From assembly GCA_964017195.1 (NCBI GenBank), contig OZ024889.1, positions 64,981,858 to 65,045,857 of the forward strand: a stretch of DNA of 64,000 bases, given 5' to 3'. Positions within the stretch are counted from its first letter, which is position 1. The number at the start of each line of letters is the position of its first letter. Of the stretch, positions 46,901 through 58,755 are shown one piece after another. The stretch comes from Siderastrea radians (lineage: Eukaryota; Cnidaria; Anthozoa; Scleractinia; Rhizangiidae). Both the position numbers and the translations under genes were made by a program. The notes below the pieces were generated by a model, which saw nothing but the letters and a program-made list of their open reading frames with translations, had not been told where the DNA came from and did no database searches.

Positions 46901-47634
46901 TTATCTTAAGCATATTTTCCCAAAAGTGATCATACCTAATTCGAAATTTAAATTTGTTGTTTGTCATCAAATCATGCCAACTACATGTACAGCTTTGAAC
47001 CTTACTTGATCTAAGAAACATTCGTGAGTCATTAGATGTATATAAATAATTTGCAAGCAGTGAAGAAAAGCCCAGCTAATAAACAAATGGAGTTGGAGAT
47101 AAAATAAAGTATGTTATGTGTTATGTTATGTTGTTATGAGATGTTTACAACACGTAAGCTTAAATGATGCTACACAAAAGAATTTAAGCTTATCTGCCAG
47201 TGTCAACATTAGGAGAATAGCCTGACCTTCTTGCTTTAAGCAATAGCTGTTTGAAACATTAATTTTAACAGCAACGCTATAATTAAAGTTACTGAAAACA
47301 TAAAGGATGCGATGCTACACTTTTACTTGGCCACGATTCACAGACGAGCGTACAAAAACTACATCACTTCATATAACGTTTATTTAAAGACTTACGAAAC
47401 TTAATAAACTTTAGTTACCAACCTAAGTGTCTATCTTTCGGCTTTTTGCTACCGGAACGAAAATGGCAAATTATTTAGCCACTGGACTAACGATAAATAT
47501 GAAACATTATACTAAGTAAAGCCCTGCTAATATATTAAGCTGTTTACCGAAGACAATAAAAAGCTATAATTACACGTACCTGACATGAGCAATGCAGCGA
47601 AAAATGAAGTGCTGTCCTCTTTCCGAGAAACCAT
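40127..47634 (-). CDS. Secreted, probably GPI-anchored protein; coral skeletal-matrix-like
   Basis: Four exons on the minus strand: 47634-47580, 42812-42400, 41848-41636 and 40378-40127. All introns are GT/AG (donors GTACGT, GTATCT, GTATGT), phases 1, 0, 0, giving 310 residues. The N-terminus is a signal peptide (FFAALLMSASLLVTCFAA). The mature part is beta-rich-looking with N-glycosylation sites (NIT, NGT, NVS, NVT, NET, NNT). A cysteine cluster follows in exon 3 (WTFCSVSDSNC, CSNKKSC, DNCPKC). Exon 4 has a Pro/Phe-rich segment (FLFRIPKFNNMILIDPTV), a Thr/Ala/Ser linker and a hydrophobic tail, FNFFALLLSVAAML, ending the protein as GPI signals do. From memory it resembles the common domain of coral skeletal organic matrix proteins, including the aspartate-rich ones; this one is not very acidic. 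The gene itself is certain; the family is a moderate guess. Confidence 0.85.
42903..43070. repeat. Dispersed repeat with CAAACAATTTTTTT units and (TTA)n
   Basis: Starts GGGACCGACCATTATTTTTTTGGAG and contains three 'CAAACAATTTT' units ending in a (TTA)n tract. An inverted relative lies at 49880-50002 (CCCTCCAAAAAAATAACGGTCC). It sits in intron 1 of the gene above. Confidence 0.65.
43341..43387. repeat. (GAT)n microsatellite
   Basis: About 16 uninterrupted ATG/GAT units in intron 1 of the secreted-protein gene. Other short arrays nearby are (TTTG)n at 41045-41072, (AATC)n around 43865-43900 and (ATTC)n at 45755-45792. Confidence 0.9.
44857..45134. repeat. Palindromic MITE (~280 bp) in intron 1
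   Basis: Almost the whole element folds on itself. GTGTCTGGTCATTTACCTGT (near 44908) pairs with its mirror near 45045. The centre pairs GACGATTTCATCCTGG with CCAGGATGAAATCGTC across an 8-nt loop. Terminal phrases are GGCTGTGTTTACACGAGTGA and the mirrored end 'TCACTCATGCAAACAGGGCC'. No coding capacity. Confidence 0.85.
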
Positions 47635-49879
47635 TAACAATTCTTTAGCAGAAATGGACCACAGAAAACTAAAACACCTTTTCACCCCATTTTTCAGCTT
47701 TTGTCGCTAGCTTTGGCGCCGCGCCTAAAAAGTGCACCAGTCGACTTCCTGAGCAATCCGTGACATTGGTGCCCAGTACTCCGCGTGCCTGCAAATTCAC
47801 ATCCCTAAGCTATATGAAAACGAATTTAAAAAAAACCGTTAACGTAGTTAGAAAGAGCATAGTTTGAAACCAAATATGCTGATTCGTTTTTACATTTATA
47901 TTAAAACCTGACAAAACAGGGGATTATCAAAAGTTTAAGGTTCATTTTTCATTATGCTTTTTTCAAAAGGAAAAATAATAATGGACGTTTTTGAATAACT
48001 TGCAATTTTTTCTGCAATATTACTGTGAGAAATTACGAATTTATTGAGCTTAAAGCAGTTTTAAAGTGATTTAATTTTCTGTGCGCTCTGGTCACGTGAC
48101 CAATGACGTCACAACAGTGAGCATATCATGGTCGTTACTTTCATGCGAAGTTCTATTAACCAGCCAAGTTTTGTTTCTCTCCGCCTTAAACTACCATAGC
48201 TACTGACTCCTTACCAGTCCCCTGGGAAATGCTCTTGTACAGAGCCACCTTAACTTTCAACTGCCAGATGTCAACTGGCAATTTCCATATTGCCCATTCC
48301 AATGACTATCAGGGCACGTTATCTGCTTTTGAATTGATGGAGGCCTGTTCTTGCAGTGAGCTAAAACATATTTTTTGCCATAGTCACGTGAATAATGACG
48401 TCATCACCCTAACGTTAATATGAGGGATAACTTTCACGAAGTTGTAAATAACACATGGTACAGCATTCTCTTCGACCACAAATTAACTAAGTTATTTTGC
48501 ATTGAAATTTTTCTGGTGCAAAGCATTCTGGGAAGGTTCTTATTATAATTATAATATTGTTTTTAATTATTATTATTGTTATTATTATTATTATTACATT
48601 TATTTATATACTGTTAAAATTCATCAGGTAATCTTATGTAGTAAAAATACTAATCTAAACATTACTGCCTAAAACTGCTTTCCATGAATGCCGTGTCTCT
48701 ATGTCTCTAACTTATAAAAGTATAACTGCACCATGCCTTGTTTTGTTTCCTAAAAACATTGAAAACCTCACATCAAAGTATCCTGAAACATTAAAATGTG
48801 AACGTAGTTGCAAGTAATAATATAGAACTGCACCAGCGGCCTTTTCTCCCCAGATGCTAGAGAGGATTGAGGAGCCAAATGAAACAGCGCTTGCTTACAC
48901 TTGCGCTTTATTTTGTAGTTTATACAAGACTGGATCCAATTTGTGTTTTTCATGCAAGAGGAAAACAGGAGACTGCTTCCTGTTTAAGTGATGATTTATT
49001 AAATGTCATCATCAAAACAGCCTAGGACCCTGTTGAAAAGCCAGTGTGACTATTAGTGAATACATGCAACCCAGGAATTTACGTTAATCGTTTCTCTTAG
49101 TTAGAGTTTCATTGCACTTCGAAGAGTTCTTAATTAGTAATGGTAATTGGACTCAGTGGAGCACAATTCATGGAGTAATTGGGCGTCAGTTACTTTAAAG
49201 CAGCCGAGCGCGTAGGGCGAGGACGATTTGAAATTACGAGCACGATTACCCCTAAATTGTACAATACCAAGTCCAGTTAATCCTATCTATAACAAAATGC
49301 GAGATTAGAAAACTATGTGCCCTTTAGGGCTATATTTTTAACTATCAGTTTTGTAAGCAGTGGATAAACAGCTATAAAAAGAACCCATTTCAGTGCACCT
49401 GATTGACGCGTGCGCAACGTAGTTGTCCGATTGCAGCTATCCAATTACAAAAAGTTCTTGTTATAGAAACGATTAATACAATAACCTAACTTTAACATTT
49501 AATGCTTTCAAGGTCCTCAGAAGAGATTATTTTTAATAAAGGGGTTAGTTACTGATTTTAAGAAACTGTGGTAATTTGTTGGTGGAAAAGTACAAGACAG
49601 AAATTGGGGTTTATCAACCAAGTCGATTTGGTAAATTAGCCACCGGAAAGAAATGACAAGACTGATGTTTGACTGTTAAATAGCTCATTTGCTCTAATGA
49701 ATAGCTAACACTCAAAATGTCAACTTTTGAACTAGTTTGTGGTGGCTAATTTACCATGGCAAACCAGTTGATGAATCCAGATTTTGCAAATCATTTTGTT
49801 ACATTGTTATCTTGCATTTTAACAAATAGGACTAAATTTACTTATATAAATCAAACTATGTATCAACTAGTCTGCAAAC
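47635..49879. other. 5' flank of the secreted-protein gene and intergenic
   Basis: No second gene recognised. Contains two E-box/CRE modules (listed separately), AT-rich runs (48541-48600) and a copy of the CTGCTTTCCATGAATGCC phrase at 48675. Confidence 0.5.
48092..48111. promoter_or_regulatory. E-box + CCAAT + CRE module
   Basis: TCACGTGACCAATGACGTCA joins a CACGTG E-box, CCAAT and a full palindromic CRE in 20 bp. It lies about 460 bp upstream of the ATG of the minus-strand secreted-protein gene. A near-copy, TCACGTGAATAATGACGTCA, lies at 48384-48403 without the CCAAT. The motif content is seen directly; a regulatory role is inference, and it could belong to a repeat. Confidence 0.35.
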
Positions 49880-50002
49880 TTTCTATTTTCTCCTTTTCAT
49901 GTCTGCAAACAATTTATTTGGGCTTTTTTGAATTTGCGAACAATTTTTTTCAGGATATTTCATTCCCCCCCCCCCTCCAAAAAAATAACGGTCCGTCCCT
50001 AA
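49880..50002 (-). repeat. Inverted copy of the 42903 dispersed repeat
   Basis: TCTGCAAACAATTTATTTGG, a C run, CCTCCAAAAAAATAACGGTCC and GTCCCTAAG are the reverse complement of the head of the 42903 repeat, better preserved (GGACGGACCGTTATTTTTTTGG). Confidence 0.6.
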
Positions 50003-50264
50003 GGCTAGTATGTACAAATCCAAGAAGTACTGTAGTACACTGTAGTTGCAAGTGCCTGAAAGTTCAAATTGTACTGATGGGATGCCCATACAGAGTTAAG
50101 AAAAAAGAAAACAAAAGGGGTTTAGTAATTTCTTTTTACAAATGAAACAATTCAAAATTAGTAATAAATAAAAAATAAAAAGGCTTTAATGGGTAAACAC
50201 AATTACTGAAAAACCAGTAGGCAAAAAGAAACTGTAAACATCGCCTAGTTTGCCACAGTATTCG

Positions 50265-50465
50265 CTTTTCCGTTCCCGCGTCCCGAACATCATGTCCCCG
50301 CATCTCCGATATCACGTGACCCCACTTTCGCGATGTCACGTCCCTGCGTCCCGGATCTGGCGTCCCCACGCGTCCCCGATCTCGCGTCCCCACGTGTCCC
50401 ATATCTCATGTCCCCACGAGTGCCCATTTCTCACATCCCTAAACACGCGTCCCCGTGGTGGCTCC
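50265..50465. repeat. GC-rich minisatellite, CGTCCCC units
   Basis: Degenerate tandem units of roughly 18-20 bp of the form CGTCCCCGATCTCGCGTCCC (about ten). The open frames on both strands (Arg/Pro/His-rich) are repeat artefacts. A related array lies at 51395-51585. Confidence 0.8.
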
Positions 50466-51394
50466 TTCCTGGACGTCAAAGAACCATATAAAGTGCGTGT
50501 GTTAAATTAAAGGTACATGTAACACTTGAACAATTGTTACGTTTAATTTTATAATTAAAATTCCACATCGTGCTTAATTCTAATTAGATTCTCTGGGTGA
50601 GTACAGTGTAAAACTCTTTTTAATAGCTTCCATGAATCAAAAATCCTCTATTTAAAGATTCAGTGACCCAGTGAGTTTATAATAATATTGAATAAATCAG
50701 TCTTGTAATCAAAAAACGACATCCTTAAAATTTAGCCCAGCAAATTAAAATTTTTCATCGCAAACAGAGGAATAAAAAGCTCATTGTGATCAAGAAAGGA
50801 AGGTTAATTAACATTTCATTTACAAGCCTTGCTTGCGTTCAGTCCGGTGCTTTAACTATGCAAAATAATTGATGAAATGTTTATGAAATTGTATTCAAAA
50901 AGGTTTTAAGCCTTTAATCGTCATGGCTTACCCGTCATGGACACAGAGGCAAGTCATATGTTCCTTGTTGTCGCCATAGTTGTCTTTTTCCCATTGTTTA
51001 TTGTACTTGAAATTGAACTTAACTGTGCCAAAACAGAAACGATTTTATCCAGAATAGTATATTGCTGAACGCTCGTCATTCACTGTGAGCGTTCTTGTGA
51101 GAGTGATTGTCCTCCACAATAGCTCTGAAGAGAACAGTTGCGATCGAGGTACTATAAGTAAACAAACTTTGAATTCGTGGATAAATTCCATGTAAGCGAT
51201 AATTCCAGACGGTAAACCTGCACGTGGTGTGGTGTAATGCGCGTGGTGTAATGGTGTGACTTGTGTGTGACTTGTGCGCGTTTGTGACTGTATATGAAAA
51301 AGGAAAAAGAAAAGGAATATGGGGCGCAAAAAACTATTAATATGTCAAAAATGCCACTTCATATTAGGCAACCAAATAGTCGAAACATCACCTA

Positions 51395-51585
51395 GTTATC
51401 CGATGTCCACGAACGTCTCCCATCCCCACGTCCCCAATCTCACGTCCCTGCGTCCCCAAACTCATGTCCCCGCGTTCGCGATATATATCGCGTCCCCACA
51501 TAACCCATCTCACGCCCCCACGCGTCCCACGTCCCGAAACACGCATCCCCGTGTCCCCACCCCCGTCTCCGTCCCACTTTTAGTC
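51395..51585. repeat. Second CGTCCCC minisatellite
   Basis: Same unit type as 50265-50465 (CACGTCCCCAATCTCACGTC and variants), with a short palindrome CGCGATATATATCGCG inside. The sequence just upstream of both arrays is also similar (a 'cacctagtt'/'cgcctagttt' phrase), so a larger segment may be duplicated. Confidence 0.8.
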
Positions 51586-53620
51586 ACAGCCGTTTATATT
51601 CGATCTTAATCAACTAGGACCTACTTCACTTTGCTTCCATTAACCTGTTGAATGCACTGTGATTGTGGACTTGTTGAGATTTGGCAGGAATTTTTGCTGC
51701 TACGTGTACTTGCCCAATTGATACAATTTTCTGAAAAACAGCACGCAAGACAACAAACTCAAGTCTTCGTTTGCGAACTCCCATGCATATGTGGTTTGTA
51801 TTCGTTTCCATTTTTAATTTCCAAGCCGAATTCGTTTGTTGAAGAAGATCATTTTGATTTCCATGCAGAGTCAATTCAAATATGAGACAAATGTTTACTG
51901 CGACTGGAGAGCAAGCACGTTTTGGGGTTTGACACAAGGTTAGTAGAATTTATAATTTACTCTTGTAGGACCAAGGGGCATTTAACGTTTCGGTACTGTT
52001 CAAAAACTTGATAGATTTGGCGATGGCAAAGTTTAACTCTATTTTTTTTTTCAACGCAATTAGCGAGTTTTTATCTAAAAAATATAGATAACCGTGGGAA
52101 CGAATTAACCAGTGCGACATGAGAAATGTAAACAAATCTTTTGTTTGCCACTTCGCTTGAAGTGTAATCAAAGCTGACTGCACTAAAAGTCGAGCAGAAG
52201 TTTCTGAAACGATTTTCTGTTGTTCTCAGGACTTCCAAAAAGAAAACATACCCCTTAAACTGTCGGCATTAAGCCAAACTTCAGCCTATACAAAGATAAA
52301 TACCGCAATAAAATTTTACCATTAGAAGTAGAAGATCGAATAACTGCTTGCGCTTGAAAAGTATTTTCCTGCAAATTCGGGCAGGATCTCGGTGGAACGT
52401 ACAGCCACACACGCAATACTTTGTCTGTGTAAGAATACATCCCGACCCAAGAACATTGGGGACTAACGGCGATAGTGAAGTCACATATTCTCTAGGAAGC
52501 CAGAAAATCCTTCCAGTCGCAATTTTAAATGCCCTGTGCATGCGATTTGGACAAGTTGGACAAGTTTTCGTTGGACAAGTTTCTGCTCACTTGCCTACGA
52601 ACACACAAGTAGTTGTGCACATGTGCGACAAGGTCATAAACCCGTCACCGGCTCTGCACGCACTGCGTGCCTATGTTCCATGCTGTCTTTAAAACTGTAA
52701 GATGGCTCTGGATTATAGACTCCCATATTTGTGGGATATGGAATACTGAGGTCCAAAATGCTGCAGTAAATTTTAGGGTTGGAATGATCTTTGAGAATTT
52801 TGAGAATTGCAGTAAACTGACCGTAATTTGTGGTTTCATGTAAAATTTTCACTGATCTAAGTATTTGCAAAAATTAATTTTTTAATTTAATAATTGTATG
52901 CTCTAAAACCACTACTTTGCAAAAAAGGTGTTAATAGACCTTGCATTGTGTATAAGAAGAAAAGGGAATTAGTCATGTTGAATGTCTATTTGATGAAACT
53001 GACCCATCGTCAGCGGCAGCCTTCTTGATAACCTTTGTGGTTGGATGCCAGGGTATTTTTTTTAAAGACACAAAGTAAAAACATTAATCTCTAGTCGCAT
53101 GCATTAAAAACCTCACTTCCATGCAATTTTTGTAGTTTAGGTATCTCACCAAACTAGTTTTAGCCTTCAGAGGCCTGGTAAGTGGCCTGCACTAGTAGTT
53201 TTGTTTGCTGTCATTATTATGTTCAAACATGGTGTCGCTATAATAAAGTTAGTATTTCATGCAGCCATTTTTGTGTCTAGTGCACGAAGCACATAGACAC
53301 TTTGGAAAAGCGAAAGAAAATTCGATAAGTATTTCATAGAATAAAAAATATGACGTAACACGCATAAGGTTCTTACCAGGTTTACATTATCTTATGGCTA
53401 ACATGAAGAGGAAATTGAAGTGTTAGCACAAATATGTTTGGAACGAGTAACCACGTCGATATATAATCGTGAAGACCAATCGTGATGGGTTTTGGGATAT
53501 TCGACCAATTGGATTCGAGAAAAGAACGTCAGTGGTAATCGGAACCAATTGAATTCGAGGACGAAAGACTATGACGTATCTCCGTGCTTTTCCACCATGT
53601 GGTTTGACTAAGAAGAAATT
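51586..53620. other. No gene recognised
   Basis: No exon supported. 53273-53300 is a 12-bp-stem hairpin, GTGTCTAGTGC...GCACATAGACAC. The remainder is AT-rich intergenic DNA leading into the fold-back element. Confidence 0.45.
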
Positions 53621-54084
53621 TACTGACCGAGCGGAAATCTTCAGCGATTGAGTGAGCAGAAACCCAGCGACTGTGAAGAGAATTTGGTGATGGAACGTGT
53701 GCTTTTTTAACCTTCAGTATGCCACAGTTTTCGAAGTACGAGTCAATCTCGCCGAATAAAAGGCTTTAAAAGATGCCATGAAGTGTTCCATCAATGCTGT
53801 CGGCACCAACAGCTGAATGTACACACTTTGATGACTACGCTGCATTCCAAAGCAAATACTAAGCCAGGGACCGCGGAGGGGGAGGGGCTGGTAGAGCTAT
53901 AGCCCTACCACTTTTTTGGCTAGTATTTATTTGTTAGGGCTCCAGCTGACATGGATAAAATATGGATTTTTTTTTATTGCTGGGATTTTTTTTTCTAGGG
54001 CTCCAGTTGACATGAATAAAATATGGAAAATACTACTTGAAAGTGATAAAACGCGTGTACTCTTGCAAATTTGTCTCACGTTAA

Positions 54085-57000
54085 GGAGGCTCGAAACAGT
54101 TTTGTTGGGCGCGCGCAGACTGGGTTCCAATTTTCCCGTGAGACTCAAAAATTAAAACAAACAAACAAAAATGGCGTCGCGCTCTCGTCTGGATTTAATA
54201 TTTTGCGCCGGTCTTTTAAAAGCTACGTGTAGGCAAGGTTGAAAACGGCTGGAACTTAGGTGACAATTCACTTGAATCATGCCCTCTTCAATGTTATCAA
54301 CGCGATCGTCAACTCAGCCGCATATGAAGCGCACTAAGCTTAGGGCGCGTTTTTTTATCCACAATTCTGGAATAAGAATGGTTGGTACGGAATGCTAGGA
54401 ATAATTCGGATTGTCTGCATAAAAAAACGCCCGTCGAGATGCGCGGTCCTGGTCCTGCCTTTTTCTTGAAAAAACCCTCGTACTTTTGGTACAATGAAAT
54501 TAGAAGCTAAGCAATGTTTCATTGTGTCCAAAAGTGTAACCTGATTTTTTCTCCGGTAGAGACGTATTTGAATCCGCAGCGCTCATCTCGCCGTACGCCA
54601 TCTTGGATTTTCATTCGCAACATTCTGTTCATTCTACCCCTGGGAGCAGAATGGATGGAATGGCGTTCTGTCCATTCCGGAATAGGAATGCGGAATAAAA
54701 AAACGCGCATATTTTACATTCTGGCCATTCTCATTCCAGAATTGTGAATTAAAAAACGCGCCCTTATTCAGAGGCTGAGCAACTGAACTGTGCTAGAGAG
54801 GACGGTGACTTCAAAACTCTCTCATCTCCAGTGAAATCGTATAAAGGCCCTAGAATAGTCGCCTTTTTACCATTAGTTTCTTTCACTGGCTGTTTTGACC
54901 ACGGAAGCCTTTTCTACGTCCAGGTCGCAGGAAAAAAGTCTGGCACCGTTTCCGTGCCAGGGCAAATTTTTCGCGAACTCCGACTCGTATTTCTGAGAAA
55001 ACATTCCCATTTAGAAAAAACACAAAAAACAAAAACAAAAACACAAAAAACAAAAAAAAACAAAAAAACATTCACACACACACGTTTACGGTGTCGTTAG
55101 CACAAACAATGTAGACTACAGTAAAAGGTTTTTATTGTCTTCACATCATGAAACAACAGGGCAAGAATTTAAAACTAAAAGAAAAAATTAGTGTAACAAA
55201 ATTAAACTTGCAGTGAGCGAAAAAATACTTTGTGAAACAGACAGATTTTGGCTCAATAAAGAGACTTATTCATGTCGAAATGTTGACAAACCAGCCGCTA
55301 CAAAGAAAACATTACAAACAATGAGGTGAAAGATTCGCTTTCTATTTTGCTGAAGTTGTAGTTTCAATCTCAGTTTCACCGTAAATCTATTTACTTGCGA
55401 AACAAAATTAAACAGCGTACAAGAGAATTTCAAAACAATTCATCGCGCGCTATATTTTTATCAGCAGTCGGCTCGCTAAAAACAAGTTAGTTTTTTCAAG
55501 TTAGTTTTCTGGGAAATACTTCACATTTCCGGATAAAAGAAGTGCTCTCTTATTTGCTTAATTAAGTGATAGTGCGATAGTTTGGTGGTAATACGTTTTT
55601 TTTCCGTAATGCAATAAGAAAAACCGGCCTGTAGAATAATTTCAAAACATTACCGCGCGCTATCTTTGTAAATTCGTTTGGTACGAAATACTCCAAATGT
55701 TCGGATAAAAGAAATGGTTTCTATCTTGCCGAACTGGTCATATTGATAATTTGACTGTTATTGGTTTTTCCTGGGGCGAAAACAGTTCTTCAAACCTTCA
55801 ATGTGGTTCTTTTTAAATTGAGTTTTGATCAATCAATCGAACAAGTTTCATCAACAGAGATTTCTTGACAACATTTACACTTATCAAAGATCATCAAAGG
55901 TAGTTTTGTCCTCGTTTCAATACATACCTCTACATAAGGCACTTCTTCAATGTATTGTTTTTATAGTCGGAAATGTTGTCTTTTTGTTAATTCTGTCCTT
56001 GTGCTCCTTTAAGACATATAATCCCGAAGTGGTATCCATGTACGTGTTGCTCAATCCTGAACTCCGTTTGAAGGACAACCTTGCCTGATTGCAGTATTTT
56101 CGAAACTCCGTTGTTTTTAAGATTTTCAAGCACATTCCACTTTGGTAGAAGTACTTGCTCTTCATCGCATACGTTTCCAATCCTCGTTTAGGTTAAGAAT
56201 CGTTGACATGTAAATAATTGTACAGTGGTATAAACAGTAAGGTAAAGTCCACCACCGCTTTCGAAAACATGATATTTGTGAACGAACGCTGCGAACTTTT
56301 GCAAACATTTAGAGATAAGTTCAGTTTTCACGGAGTTCAAATAGGCTCTTCAGGCAGACGATAATTCAAAACAAGAACAGAAAGCAGCCTGTCTTAGGAG
56401 GATTAAGACAATCTTTGTTCCCAAGGTGTAAAAGAAGCATTAGTCGCCATTCTGAGCGAAGTGCCGATGAATTCACTTGAGATAGAATCAATCTGCACGA
56501 GGAGGAAAACATTCCGCTATATTTGGTGCCAATGATCCAATGATTTGAAAACAAACGATGTAATGTTCTTCGACAAGCACCGATCCACCCAAAACGTCAC
56601 CTTTTCAAACGTAAAGAAAGTCATCAGGGCGAAAGAAATGCCCAACGAAATAAACCTGGAATAAACAGACTTGAAACCGCGTGCCGATAGTGGCGTGACA
56701 ATTTCTGCGCATGCGCCATTGCCTATCTTGTCGTGTCGAAATTTTCAACATTTTGTAACTTACGAAGAACATAATTTCGCTTCCGCTCGGTAAATTTCTT
56801 TGATTTTTTGCATGTTAACTCTTATATGCCCAAAGAGTTTTTCAAGCGAGATTAAAAAAATTCTGTCGTACGGGAGAAAAGTTAAAGGTAAATTCGTAAA
56901 AAAGTGTTTTTTGCTGAAAGTTTTCGACAGAATTTTCTTTAACTTAATCCTTAGGTACCTTACTAGAATCAAAGGCCGTATGTAAAATTTAAAGAAATTT

Positions 57001-57230
57001 CACCGTCAAATTTTCAAGCAAACTCAGGATATCTCTATTTTATGGTCATATTTCAAAACCCAACTGCGTTGCCATGGCAACCAATTTCTTAAGGAATCTA
57101 CAAAAAATTGACACTTTGATATTATCGTTATTTTGTGGCAAAATGTGATCATGATTGGCCAACTCTAACCTAAATATTTTAACTCCCAAATATAATGCAT
57201 CGAAAAAAACAAGAACCCTTTCGAGCCACC
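54085..57230. mobile_element. TTAA-flanked element nested in the hAT (3.1 kb)
   Basis: Left end GGAGGCTCGAAACAGTT; the right end reads, inverted, GGTGGCTCGAAAGGGTT. TTAA lies directly outside (54081-54084, 57231-57234). No transposase recognised inside; 55100-56990 is AT-rich with A/C-rich simple sequence at 55010-55085. It contains a Harbinger-like MITE (54343-54763). It separates the hAT terminus from the promoter and first exon of the cargo genes. Confidence 0.65.
54343..54763. mobile_element. PIF/Harbinger-like MITE (421 bp)
   Basis: Termini GGGCGCGTTTTTT and its mirror AAAAAACGCGCCC, with inverted homology continuing into CACAATTCTGGAAT. TTA is duplicated on each side (54340-54342, 54764-54766), the TWA target typical of Harbinger elements. 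Several 'GGAATGG'/'CCATTCC' phrases fill the interior. Confidence 0.8.
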
Positions 57231-57432
57231 TTAAAGGCTTGGTAAAGCTCTGCGGCGGCAGTTTATTTCACAGGCGTTCCTACCGTATGACAGACACGGA
57301 CGAGCGGGGCTAGGGCGATTTGCTCACATGCTTCACAACCTCCATACTTGCAGACATTAAGATTTTAGTAAGTGGTTTGCTCGTTGACTGTGCTAACTCA
57401 ATTGTTCTATTTTCTTCGTTTCTCCTTTGGAA

Positions 57433-58638
57433 ATGTCAAGACGGATCACGAGTTTTTTCAAAAGTGTGCCAGGTAAAGTCCTTTTGACTATTTAACCGGT
57501 TAATATTGATGCCATAAACGAAGAAAATCGAGATAGTTTCCTAAACATTTCCAATATTTACTGCAATGAATCGAAAATCCTCGTACGAATTAAGCTTATT
57601 AAAACTTACTAAAGACTTCCTCTACTTTATTGCTAGATAACTCAAGTGCCCCAACGGAGACCGTGCACGTGGATGGAGCTAATGCTAATGTTGGAGGAAA
57701 TGCTATAGGCATTGAAGGTTTGTGCTACACAAATATTTTTGGTTCGGATTGCTTTGTGAGATTCTAAGCAATATTATTTTTTATTAAGCTTATATGCCGA
57801 CTTTGGGGGTGAAGGGGTTGTTCCGTTGTAATGAAGCGCTGTAACTCCGAGTGTTTTCATTCAGAAAAAGACAAAGTACTTTTATTTATTAAACAGAAGT
57901 ACGAAGATATATTTTACTATTAAATTATTTATTTTTTATTTATGCACAACAGCACTGTCAGATGAGCTGCTAGAGGGTATATTTAAACGATTTTCCGTGA
58001 GAGAAATTGTAACGTCCCTGTCCCGCGTCTCCAAGCGATGGAGAAGAATTTCAGACAGCAACTGTTTGTGGACTTTTCTTCATCTCGATGAATGGAACAT
58101 CCAGTATATAACGGAAGAGCATCTAAAGAGCATAATGTCTCATTCACCGGGGTTTATTCATTTTTCTTTAAGATATATCGAAATAGTGGAAGTAAATGTC
58201 AAATCAATGGCCATTTTACACAAGAGCCTAGCTTGCTCAAGTAAACTTGAGTATTTAGATCTAAGTGGGCAGCCCATAACTTCGATTCGTTTCTTGTTGC
58301 GGCAGGGGCCTGTGTTACCCATTCGAACCTTGATACTAAACGATTGTACAAAAATAAGAACCAATGACATTGTTGCTGTTATAATGCAGCTACAGAAACT
58401 AGAAACGTTATCTCTGAATAGAGTTGGCATATCAGCTATAGAAGCAGTAGCTATTGCTTGTTCGCAGCCTTCGCTGTTCATGTTGGGTTTAGTCGGAATC
58501 AAATTCTCACTAAGTGATGTAAGATACATACTTGAGCACAATGGTCCTTTCTTTTTAGAAATGTCGCGTTTTTCAATCGATGAACCTATTTTGCGTTCAT
58601 TAGAGTCAGAGTTTGATACCAGCATCGTTTTGCTATGA
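57433..58638 (+). CDS. F-box / leucine-rich-repeat protein (268 aa), inside hAT
   Basis: Three exons: 57433-57472, 57637-57717 and 57953-58638. Introns are GT/AG (donors GTAAAG, GTTTGT; acceptors GCTAG, CAACAG), all phase 1. Exon 1 gives MSRRITSFFKSVP. Exon 2 gives an acidic linker. Exon 3 opens with a good F-box: LSDELLEGIFKRFSVREIV, then SRVSKRWRRISDSNCLW (residues about 41-85), which would bind Skp1 in an SCF ubiquitin ligase. Leucine-rich segments follow: LEYLDLSGQPI, IRTLILNDCTKI, LETLSLNRVGI (about 145-225), which would choose the substrate. The frame is intact, and AATAAA lies at 58750-58755. It lies wholly between the hAT termini, 420 bp before the transposase exon. Exon 1 is also phase-compatible with that exon. 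No other frame competes. Function in the transposon is unknown. Confidence 0.85.
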
Positions 58639-58749
58639 TGTAATTTCGCTTTGAAACAGTTACAGTGGGTAGTCACCTGACTAAATGGCCAGTTTTCCTT
58701 ATGCTAATGCTTGCTAATACTGTATTTTTAAAAGTTGAATATTGTGCTG

Positions 58750-58755
58750 AATAAA
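58750..58755 (+). terminator. Polyadenylation signal of the F-box gene
   Basis: AATAAA 112 nt after the F-box stop codon and 300 bp before the transposase exon. Its use would end the F-box transcript. Skipping it would let the transcript continue into the transposase exon. Confidence 0.6.

Noticed and set aside
49880..50145. Plus frame with hydrophobic N-terminal stretches
   Set aside because: Reads through a dispersed repeat that also occurs inverted at 42903; no homology.
50136..50510. Arg/Pro/His-rich frames on both strands
   Set aside because: Minisatellite artefacts.
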